12,385 bases of DNA, from NCBI GenBank assembly GCA_023391155.1, contig JAEWBM010000097.1:1-12385 (forward strand), written 5' to 3'. Below are positions 1-5,642 of this stretch, in pieces. A model generated the notes under the pieces. That model was not told where the DNA came from and did not search any database. It was given only the letters and a program-made list of their open reading frames with translations. Each line of letters starts with the position of its first letter. Position 1 is the first letter of the stretch. The position numbers and the translations under genes are program-made. Source of the DNA: Acidobacteriota bacterium (GTDB taxonomy: Bacteria > Acidobacteriota > Blastocatellia > Pyrinomonadales > Pyrinomonadaceae).

Positions 1-243
1 CCCGCGCTAGACCCGACCTCCAAGATACCGGAGTTCAAGGCGTGCGCGGCTCGGATTGAAAAGATCCATTCACGCGAGTTGCCGATACTTGGCAAGAGCA
101 GAAAAGGGGCCTCCCACAGCGAGGTCAGAAGAGGTAGAAATTTATGCAGGAGACAATGTTCATCGACCCGCAGCGTTGTATCGGATGCCGATCTTGTGTC
201 GCCGCATGCAGAGAGTGCTCGACCCATAAAGGCTATTCGATGA
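1..243 (+). CDS. C-terminal end of a molybdopterin oxidoreductase (nitrate reductase-like), 5' end outside the window
   Basis: Frame 1 is open from the first base to a TGA at 241-243. Its first 20 residues (PALDPTSKIPEFKACAARIE) resemble the C-terminal end of bis-MGD molybdopterin oxidoreductases of the assimilatory nitrate reductase type, where a 'DPxSKxPExK..AVRI'-like stretch closes the last domain. The neighbours fit: an iron-sulfur electron-transfer subunit, a NarK transporter and MobA follow at once. The assignment rests on about 20 residues plus context, so the substrate is inferred. The frame runs about 100 bases into the next gene, which is unusual. The true end may lie near base 75-140, and a +1 shift would end it at the TAG at 135-137. 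Confidence 0.5.
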   Translation, partial: PALDPTSKIPEFKACAARIEKIHSRELPILGKSRKGASHSEVRRGRNLCRRQCSSTRSVVSDADLVSPHAESARPIKAIR

Positions 244-791
244 TCTTCGTCGATTACATCGACCGCGCCGAGACCACCGCGACGATGCCCACGGTCTGTA
301 TGCACTGCAACGAGCCGACCTGCGCCCTCGTCTGCCCGGCCGATGCGATCAAGCAGAACGAGGACGGTGTGGTAATGTCGGCACTCAAACCCCGCTGCCT
401 CGATTGCAGAAACTGCGTCAACGCCTGCCCCTTCGGAGTTCCTAAATATAATTCCGAGATGCACCTCCAGATGAAGTGCGACATGTGCTACGACCGGACG
501 AGTGAGGGTTTAAAGCCTATGTGTGCAAGCGTCTGCCCGACCGGTGCCATCTCATTCGGAAAATATGAACAGATAGTACCGCTCCGCCGCACAAAGCCGG
601 TTAACGCACATGTGTTCGGAAATCAACGCGTCGAGACCAAGGTTTACCTCATGTTGCCCACCGATGCCGAAGAGGTTGAAGTCGACGGATGCGGGGTCTT
701 CGAGGGCCGCGTCGCAGTTGACGGTACCCCGACCGAGGAATCGTGGATCGACACACAGGTTGAAGGCTCAGATAAGAGCAATGAATTCTAA
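144..791 (+). CDS. Ferredoxin-like electron-transfer subunit with four [4Fe-4S] cluster motifs
   Basis: This 215-residue protein has sixteen cysteines in four ferredoxin-type sets: C12/C15/C18/C22, C52/C55/C60/C64, C85/C88/C91/C95 and C112/C115/C127/C131. That is the pattern of the NrfC/PsrB/DmsB/HybA family, which passes electrons to or from a molybdopterin oxidoreductase. An extra C25 follows the first set. There is no signal peptide, so it is either cytoplasmic or carried by its partner. The start at 144 is supported by GAGG at 131-134 with a 9-base spacer; a second Met four codons later lacks such a site. It follows the oxidoreductase end and overlaps the Rieske gene by 11 bases, so it is probably the small subunit of that enzyme. 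The C-terminal 60 residues lack cysteine clusters and are less recognisable. Confidence 0.88.
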   Translation: MQETMFIDPQRCIGCRSCVAACRECSTHKGYSMIFVDYIDRAETTATMPTVCMHCNEPTCALVCPADAIKQNEDGVVMSALKPRCLDCRNCVNACPFGVPKYNSEMHLQMKCDMCYDRTSEGLKPMCASVCPTGAISFGKYEQIVPLRRTKPVNAHVFGNQRVETKVYLMLPTDAEEVEVDGCGVFEGRVAVDGTPTEESWIDTQVEGSDKSNEF

Positions 792-1365
792 TATGGCTAT
801 CAATCCCGGAAAACTGTCGCAAGCCATCGATCAGGTGATGTCTGATGAGAGGGACGTTAGGGCCGCAACGGCTCCGCATCAATCCGAATTCCCGTACGGC
901 CGCGAGGATGAAGCTCAGGTAACACGCCGCGAGTTCTGCGGATTTCTGGCCCTTACCTCAAGCGCTCTATTCGTCGCCACCGGTGGATTTGCGGCGAAGT
1001 CGGTACTGGACGCCCGTTCGGCGGAACCCCTCCCGCCGATGCCCATCGAGGGAGCCGATGCCTTGCAGCCGGGCGAGGCCATGAACTTTTACTACCCCGG
1101 CGAGCATGACACCGCCATTCTCGTTCGTACGGCGGACGGAGAGTACCAGGCCTTCGGTCAAAAATGTACCCATCTTACTTGCCCGGTCTTTTATGTTAAG
1201 GAGCACGAACGCCTCGAGTGCCCCTGCCACGAGGGCGGATTTGACGCCAAGACGGGTGCGGTACTTTACGGGCCTCCCCCTCGACCGCTGGATCGCGTCG
1301 AAATAGAGGTCCGAGACGGAAGCGTGATCGCCGTTGGAAGAAGCGGAGGCGGCCATGCCGGATAA
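781..1365 (+). CDS. Membrane-anchored Rieske [2Fe-2S] protein
   Basis: The protein has 194 residues from the ATG at 781. Box 1 is CTHLTC (C129, H131, C134) and box 2 is CPCH (C147, C149, H150). C129, H131, C147 and H150 would bind the cluster; C134 and C149 would form the disulfide typical of high-potential bc-type Rieske proteins. Residues 48-69 carry a twin-arginine-like TRREF followed by a hydrophobic stretch, suggesting a Tat-dependent N-terminal anchor with the cluster outside the cytoplasm. The frame is open back to 610, but that part lies inside the ferredoxin gene and is not protein-like. The start could also be the ATG at 793. It may link the quinol pool or another carrier to the nitrate reductase; no bc1-type cytochrome b is visible here, so its partner is unknown. 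Confidence 0.85.
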   Translation: MNSNMAINPGKLSQAIDQVMSDERDVRAATAPHQSEFPYGREDEAQVTRREFCGFLALTSSALFVATGGFAAKSVLDARSAEPLPPMPIEGADALQPGEAMNFYYPGEHDTAILVRTADGEYQAFGQKCTHLTCPVFYVKEHERLECPCHEGGFDAKTGAVLYGPPPRPLDRVEIEVRDGSVIAVGRSGGGHAG

Positions 1366-1615
1366 TTACCAAAAACGTCGCAGCAGCACAGGGACGACCG
1401 ACGGCCGTGCGGCCGTGTGGCAGGCACGTCTGGCGATGCTGATAATGATCAACGTGGCTCAACTTTGGATCCTTGCCGCCGCCGTCGAGGCCGCTCTCGC
1501 CGCCCACTACGATCAGCTATGGCCGCTGATAATTTCGTCCGGTATTTGCTGGCTTATCGCGATGAGCATCTTCCTTTGGTGGAAGCCGCGGCCCGGTAAT
1601 CGCCCCTACAGATGA
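1355..1615 (+). CDS. Small two-helix membrane protein of the nitrate operon (possibly DUF6755-like)
   Basis: This 86-residue protein has two hydrophobic segments, about residues 27-50 and 56-76, separated by a short loop. The N-terminus is basic and polar and the tail ends in a few Pro/Arg residues. I chose the ATG at 1355 because GGAGG lies just upstream (about 1344-1348) with normal spacing; an in-frame ATG at 1334 has poorer support. It overlaps the Rieske stop by 11 bases and the next gene by 4. No catalytic or cofactor motif is visible. Small proteins of this shape beside Rieske and ferredoxin subunits are plausible membrane anchors or assembly factors. The DUF6755 suggestion comes from memory of its shape and setting and was not checked. 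Confidence 0.72.
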   Translation: MPDNYQKRRSSTGTTDGRAAVWQARLAMLIMINVAQLWILAAAVEAALAAHYDQLWPLIISSGICWLIAMSIFLWWKPRPGNRPYR

Positions 1616-1815
1616 AGCGAAAGATCGTAAGCTTTAGCCGGGATGACGAAGGCGATTGGCGCGCCGCACTAGAGTGCGCCCACTATCAGCACGTTCGCCA
1701 CGACCCGCCGCTCATAACCCGCGAATGGGTCACGACCGAGGAGGGACGAGCCTCACGCATCGGCAGCGAACTCGAATGCAAGAAATGTGATGAGGTGGCG
1801 GAGGCCGATTATTGA
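1612..1815 (+). CDS. DUF3565-family small protein, possible metal binder
   Basis: This 67-residue soluble protein resembles the DUF3565 family. It begins with a 'K.IV.F..DDEGDW.A.L.C.H.QHVRH.PP' pattern, has a 'W(V)TTEEGR' stretch in the middle, and ends with CKKCDE. C22, H24, H27, H30, C56 and C59 could form a zinc or other metal site, but that is inference and no function is established. Its ATG overlaps the preceding stop in an ATGA arrangement with no clear Shine-Dalgarno, which suggests translational coupling. It sits between the two-helix protein and the nitrate transporter, so a supporting role in nitrate metabolism is likely but unproven. Confidence 0.8.
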   Translation: MKRKIVSFSRDDEGDWRAALECAHYQHVRHDPPLITREWVTTEEGRASRIGSELECKKCDEVAEADY

Positions 1816-1827
1816 GACCGTGATCAT

Positions 1828-3009
1828 ATGACTGAACCCAATAAGCCGGGAGCCGGCAAAACTCTCTTCCTCTCAACCACCGCCTTCGGGGTTTCCTTTG
1901 CCGTCTGGGGCCTCATCGCCGCTCTCGCCCCGACCTTTACTGATCTCTATAACCTGTCGGCCACGGAAAAGAGCGTGATGATCGCAGTTCCGGTCCTTCT
2001 CGGCTCGATCGGCCGTATCGCCGCAGGGATGCTTGCCGATAGATTCGGCGGACGACGCGTGATGGCGGGGCTGCTCATTTTCGCCGCCTTTCCCGCTATC
2101 GCCATCGGCCTCTCAACAAGCTATACCCAGCTCGTGGTCTTCGGCCTTCTTCTGGGCATTGCCGGGACAACATTCCCTGTGGGCATCGGGTATACATCTC
2201 GATTCTTTCCCAAGGAAAAACAGGGATCTGCTCTCGGCGTTTACGGCATGGGCAATATCGGCCAGTCCGTAGCTGTATTTTTGGCCCCGGTTCTGGCTCT
2301 GTGGTTGGGAGATTGGCGGACGGTCTTTTATGTCTTCGCGGCGGTTAGCGTCTTATGGGGCGTGCTATTTTATTTCTTTGCCGACAGCACTGACCCCGCC
2401 CAACGTCCGCAGACCATTCCGGAAATGCTCGCGCCGCTCAAGTCATCCAACATCGCCTGGGTTCTCTCGCTCTTCTATTTTCTAACGTTCGGCGGCTTCG
2501 TGGCGTTGTCTCTCTATATGCCTACCTTTCTTCGTGAACTGTACGACCTAACTCCCACCGATGCCGGCGCACGGACCGCCGGGTTCGTTATCCTGGCCAC
2601 GCTCATGCGGCCGGTAGGCGGCATTCTCGCAGACAAGATCGGCGGCGCAAAGGTGTTGATCGGAGTATTTGCGGCGATCGCTGCTCTCTCGCTTTTTCTA
2701 AGCTTTACGCACATCGCGCTTTTCACCATCGGCGCTCTTGGGACCGCCGCTGCCCTCGGCCTCGGCAACGGCGCCGTGTTTAAATTGGTGCCCGAGTACT
2801 TTCCCCGAGAAACAGGAACGGTAACGGGGCTGGTCGGGGCATTTGGCGGATTGGGCGGGTTTTTCCCGCCGCTCGAACTCGGACTGATCAAAGATGCGAC
2901 GGGCAGTTACACTCTGGGTTTCGTGCTGCTGTCGCTGTTTGCGCTTATGTGCCTCGCCGTAAACCATTTTGTTTTCGTCCGCGGTAAACGGGAGGCTGTC
3001 CCTGCTTAA
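1828..3009 (+). CDS. narK: Nitrate/nitrite transporter, NarK family (MFS)
   Basis: This 393-residue protein has about 12 hydrophobic segments, the usual length for the NarK1/NasA-type branch of the major facilitator superfamily. Both nitrate-signature regions are present: the first spans about residues 110-155 (FFPKEKQGSALG, then GMGNIGQS) and the second about 311-345 (GLGNGAVFKLVPEYFP, then GAFGGLGGFFPP). R63 in helix 2 (GRIAAGMLADRFGG) and R261 in helix 8 (RPVGGILADKIGG) match the arginines that bind the anion in NarK. It would bring nitrate in and/or export nitrite across the inner membrane. It lies 12 bases after the DUF3565 gene and overlaps the next gene by one base (TAATG). No strong ribosome-binding site precedes the ATG. 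Confidence 0.93.
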   Translation: MTEPNKPGAGKTLFLSTTAFGVSFAVWGLIAALAPTFTDLYNLSATEKSVMIAVPVLLGSIGRIAAGMLADRFGGRRVMAGLLIFAAFPAIAIGLSTSYTQLVVFGLLLGIAGTTFPVGIGYTSRFFPKEKQGSALGVYGMGNIGQSVAVFLAPVLALWLGDWRTVFYVFAAVSVLWGVLFYFFADSTDPAQRPQTIPEMLAPLKSSNIAWVLSLFYFLTFGGFVALSLYMPTFLRELYDLTPTDAGARTAGFVILATLMRPVGGILADKIGGAKVLIGVFAAIAALSLFLSFTHIALFTIGALGTAAALGLGNGAVFKLVPEYFPRETGTVTGLVGAFGGLGGFFPPLELGLIKDATGSYTLGFVLLSLFALMCLAVNHFVFVRGKREAVPA

Positions 3010-3497
3010 TGCGATCAGAACTGCCTTCAGATTTTCCTCTCGCCCAAGACCATACCGAGGTCGATTCGATCCTTATTCAGGTCTTCGCCGCATTAAGCGC
3101 GGGCGATGCACATGCCGCACTTAGCGAACTCGACCTTTTCTGGGCCCGCCTTGCGGTGCACATACGGGCCGAGCACCTGGCCCTTTTCCCGGCCATTATC
3201 GACACACGGCCGGAGACCCGCGAAAAGGTCCTTGCTCTCCGGAACGACCATGATTTCTTTATGAAAGAGCTCGCGGATCTAATAAAGACCCTCCGATTGG
3301 CAGCCGGAAACTCAGTGGTTGATCTAGGCCGTATAGCGTCACGCTTATCGGTTGTCCGGGACCGACTCCAAGCACATAACCGCCTCGAAGAGGCTGATAT
3401 ATATCCCCTCGCGAAAACCTTTGACTCTCGTGTTCTCGACAGAATTGATTCCGAACTCAATAATCTGCCCCCAAGATTCGCGAATAACGAGCAATGA
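3009..3497 (+). CDS. Hemerythrin HHE-domain protein
   Basis: This 162-residue, all-helical-looking protein carries the full set of di-iron ligands of the bacterial hemerythrin/HHE family: H15 (QDHTEVD), H51 and E55 (HIRAEHLALFPAI), H81 (RNDHDFF) and H123 with E127 (HNRLEEADIYPL). Such proteins bind O2, NO or iron reversibly. Beside a nitrate transporter and reductase, a role in NO handling, O2 sensing or iron-sulfur protection is plausible, though not shown by the sequence. Its ATG shares one base with the transporter stop and its end overlaps mobA by 4 bases (ATGA), so it belongs to the operon. There is no signal peptide, so it should be cytoplasmic. Confidence 0.88.
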   Translation: MRSELPSDFPLAQDHTEVDSILIQVFAALSAGDAHAALSELDLFWARLAVHIRAEHLALFPAIIDTRPETREKVLALRNDHDFFMKELADLIKTLRLAAGNSVVDLGRIASRLSVVRDRLQAHNRLEEADIYPLAKTFDSRVLDRIDSELNNLPPRFANNEQ

Positions 3498-4096
3498 AGA
3501 TAGAAGGGTTCGTGCTAGCCGGTGGGCGTAGTTCCCGAATGGGCAGTCCCAAGGCCGCCCTAAAGATCGGTCGACGGACCTATCTTGCCGCGGCGGTCGA
3601 GGCTTTTCAAGCTCTCGGCTGTGAGACTGTGTCTATCGTAGGGGGCGAGGGTCACTCGCGAATGCGGACAATTCCCGATGCCACCCTCAAGCCGCACATT
3701 TCCGGCCCCGTCCGCGGCCTCTATACCGCATTGCTGAACGCCGACACCGAGTGGATCGCTCTCCTGGCAGTTGATCTTCCGCTCGTTACCACCAAATTTC
3801 TCGAGCGTCTATGGACGTTTTCTAATGACGGTATCGATGCCGTCATACCCGTTCAGAAAGACGGCCGTGCCCAGCCGCTGTGTGGCTTTTATCGATCAGT
3901 TCCGGCAATCAAGTCCTGTAGTGATGCTATCGCGAATGAGCAACTCAGCATGCACAGCGTTCTCGATCGGGTTAATGTTAGGCGTGTCGCGTTCGGGGAA
4001 TATTCCGACATCCCGAACGCCGAACATATTCTGCTGAATGTGAACACACCTGAAGACCACGCACGCGTGCTCGCCATCCTGAAAGGCAGCGGCTAG
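3494..4096 (+). CDS. mobA: Molybdenum cofactor guanylyltransferase MobA
   Basis: This 200-residue nucleotidyltransferase has the diagnostic N-terminal LAGGRSSRMGSPK (residues 8-20), which binds GTP, the metal-binding aspartate in AVDLPL (D94), a GPVRGLYTAL segment (71-80), and the C-terminal NVNTPEDHA typical of MobA. It attaches GMP to Mo-molybdopterin to make the (bis-)MGD cofactor of nitrate reductase-type enzymes. Its place at the end of the nitrate operon supports both this call and the identity of the oxidoreductase at the left edge. Length is normal for MobA. The gene starts inside the end of the hemerythrin gene (ATGA) and stops within a CTAG palindrome that also supplies the stop of the opposing gene. 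Confidence 0.93.
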   Translation: MKIEGFVLAGGRSSRMGSPKAALKIGRRTYLAAAVEAFQALGCETVSIVGGEGHSRMRTIPDATLKPHISGPVRGLYTALLNADTEWIALLAVDLPLVTTKFLERLWTFSNDGIDAVIPVQKDGRAQPLCGFYRSVPAIKSCSDAIANEQLSMHSVLDRVNVRRVAFGEYSDIPNAEHILLNVNTPEDHARVLAILKGSG

Positions 4097-4830
4097 ATAT
4101 CCGGGACCCAGAATCTGCGGCCGCCGTGCTCGACGCTTCTTAGGCCCAGACCCGGAAGCTCTGACTCTCGAACTCCCAAATACGTAAAATGCGGAAGGTC
4201 TGAAGTGACCGTCTGAAACCAGCCATGCGATGCGAGGATCTCGCGCACTCGGGCTTCCGCATGTTCGGCCGCGTCAAACGCCAATAGCGACAGATGCTGC
4301 GAGGTGCCGGGCGGAGCGACCGAGTAGATTATCGATTTCGAAAGGTCCTTGGCGAACCATAGGCCTTTTTGCTCAAGCCCGAGAACAGCTCGGATCTGTT
4401 CAAAGATCGGCATTCGCCGAACCGCCTCAGCTTCTTCATCAGTAATTTTTCCCAGCCCGGTCCAATGTAAAAGTGCCGGCCCGACCCGGCTTTGCCACAG
4501 CTCGACGGTCTCATCAAATGAACGCCGTGCGGAATCCGCACCGCGCGGGGTGATGGCCAAACCCTCTCGCTCCGCATCCCTCGCAGCGATCAATAACGCT
4601 TCCAATGCCGGGCGCTGCAGCTCAATGCTAAACCCACCTATCTCGGCTTCGGCGATCTCCAATTCGGCCTGAAATCGCGCCACTTCCGCCTGGTCGCGAA
4701 ACGCAACTTTTGTCGGCGGCGTAACACCGACTGCAGCAAAGACAGCGCCGTACTCCCCGAGCAAAAGCCGCTCGACCGCATCCGAAGGGTCAAACTCCAC
4801 GCCCTCGAGCTTCGTCCAACGATCTGTCAT
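4093..4830 (-). CDS. VanY/M15-like putative D,D-carboxypeptidase without a signal peptide
   Basis: From the ATG at 4830 this is a 245-residue protein. The C-terminal half has the metal site of the M15B/VanY fold: GTSQHLSLLAFD (H179, D186) and SDLPHFTYLG (D211, H214). An upstream ITPRG...ARRSF stretch (93-104) may correspond to the substrate-binding arginine segment. In VanY the catalytic base is Glu in an ExxH pattern; here Asp211 takes that place, so activity is uncertain. The frame is open to 4932, but the longer starts run into the divergent M23 gene and do not create a signal peptide, so I prefer 4830. A paralogue at 6937-7812 shares the same motifs and has a signal peptide. It ends against mobA with the two stop codons overlapping. 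Confidence 0.68.
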   Translation of the reverse strand: MTDRWTKLEGVEFDPSDAVERLLLGEYGAVFAAVGVTPPTKVAFRDQAEVARFQAELEIAEAEIGGFSIELQRPALEALLIAARDAEREGLAITPRGADSARRSFDETVELWQSRVGPALLHWTGLGKITDEEAEAVRRMPIFEQIRAVLGLEQKGLWFAKDLSKSIIYSVAPPGTSQHLSLLAFDAAEHAEARVREILASHGWFQTVTSDLPHFTYLGVRESELPGLGLRSVEHGGRRFWVPDI

Positions 4831-4835
4831 CGGTT

Positions 4836-4863
4836 TTGATTCCATCGATTCGGGGAATACAAT
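4836..4863 (+). promoter_or_regulatory. Candidate promoter giving a leaderless M23 transcript
   Basis: TTGATT (4836-4841) and TACAAT (4858-4863) are separated by 16 bases and match the sigma-70 consensus at 4 and 5 of 6 positions. Transcription would begin about 7 bases after the -10 box, at or very near the ATG at 4870. No good Shine-Dalgarno is seen at the right distance; GGGGA at 4852-4856 is 13 bases away. The site overlaps the first codons and upstream region of the opposing VanY-like gene. Confidence 0.38.
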
Positions 4864-4869
4864 TGCATA

Positions 4870-5568
4870 ATGGCCGGCCGGGGACAAAAGCTTCTGCGTT
4901 CGACGCTTGCCGCGTACCTGATCATCGTTCACGCGGCCCTCGCTTTTTTCGCGCTCGAATATTTTTACGGCCCTCTATTCGAGTTCGGCCCGCTGGCCGC
5001 AAACGTTTCATCTCCTGTGAACAACGCTCCCGTACCCACACCCGTCTCGGGCGAGGATGACCTTGCGGAACTCGGATTTCCGACACCCGAACCGTCGCCG
5101 GCTGCGTTTCCGCCGGGAAATCAGCCGGGCCTGATGATCCCCGTAGCCGGCGTTCGGCCCGAGCAACTCCTTGATACTTTCAACGATCTTCGAGACGGCG
5201 AGCGTCAGCACGGCGCTATCGACATCCCCGCGGCCGAAGGCACCCCCGTTCTGGCTGCGATCGACGGCACGATCGTACGCTTTTTCGACAGCGAAGCCGG
5301 CGGCATCACGATCTATCAGCTAAACGATCAAAAAACCCTCGTCTTCTATTACGCCCATCTTAAAGCCCGGGCCGCCGGGCTGCAAGAAGGCGACCGCGTT
5401 CGAAAAGGCTCGGTCATCGGGTACGTCGGCGATACCGGGAACGCCGGCCCCGGCAACTTTCACCTTCACTTTTCCATCGCTCGGATCTCTTCCCCGGACC
5501 GCTACTTTGACGGCGAAAACATCAATCCTTATCCGTTCCTCACCAACCCCGGCTCGATGCCTCAGTGA
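4870..5568 (+). CDS. Membrane-anchored M23 (LytM-type) peptidoglycan endopeptidase
   Basis: This 232-residue protein has one N-terminal membrane helix (about residues 9-30), a proline-rich linker (about 48-86) and a C-terminal M23 domain. The zinc ligands are H114 and D118 (HGAID) and H200, with H163 (YAHL) and H198 (HLH) as the other conserved active-site histidines, so the domain appears catalytically complete. It would cut peptide cross-links in the periplasm while held to the inner membrane. It diverges from one VanY-like gene and is followed 74 bases later by an L,D-transpeptidase on the same strand, suggesting shared work on peptidoglycan cross-linking. The ATG at 4870 has no clear ribosome-binding site. 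Confidence 0.88.
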   Translation: MAGRGQKLLRSTLAAYLIIVHAALAFFALEYFYGPLFEFGPLAANVSSPVNNAPVPTPVSGEDDLAELGFPTPEPSPAAFPPGNQPGLMIPVAGVRPEQLLDTFNDLRDGERQHGAIDIPAAEGTPVLAAIDGTIVRFFDSEAGGITIYQLNDQKTLVFYYAHLKARAAGLQEGDRVRKGSVIGYVGDTGNAGPGNFHLHFSIARISSPDRYFDGENINPYPFLTNPGSMPQ

Positions 5569-5611
5569 TAGCGGCACATCGCTTGCAAATACCTTACCTA
5601 AAATAACGGGG

Positions 5612-5632
5612 GCTGTACCTGTTTAGTACAGC
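5612..5632 (+). promoter_or_regulatory. Perfect inverted repeat in the leader of the L,D-transpeptidase gene
   Basis: GCTGTAC (5612-5618) and GTACAGC (5626-5632) are exact reverse complements around a 7-base centre. The repeat ends 10 bases before the ATG at 5643 and touches the weak Shine-Dalgarno-like CGGA. It could be an operator for a dimeric repressor or an mRNA hairpin limiting ribosome access. No T-run follows, so it is not an intrinsic terminator. The rest of the 74-base gap (5569-5642) is AT-rich, with a -10-like TAAAAT at 5599-5604 but no convincing -35. Confidence 0.5.
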
Positions 5633-5642
5633 GGATAAATAT

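Noticed and set aside
610..780. N-terminal extension of the Rieske protein upstream of 781
   Set aside because: It lies inside the ferredoxin gene in another frame and has shadow-like composition. The real Tat-like anchor lies after residue 45 of the shorter form.
1813..1827. TGA read-through joining the DUF3565 protein to the NarK transporter
   Set aside because: The two frames are in register by chance. Each protein is complete for its family, and the TGA is not at a redox residue or followed by a clear hairpin.
4831..4932. Longer start for the VanY-like gene
   Set aside because: The added residues overlap the divergent M23 start region, show no signal peptide and have no ribosome-binding site.
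5364..5381. GC-rich hairpin (GCCCGG/CCGGGC) in the M23 gene
   Set aside because: It lies in Ala/Arg/Gly codons of the conserved domain, where GC-rich short repeats arise easily; no regulatory setting.
5612..5632. Intrinsic terminator after the M23 gene
   Set aside because: The stem is only 7 bp and no T-run follows; the next gene starts 10 bases later on the same strand.
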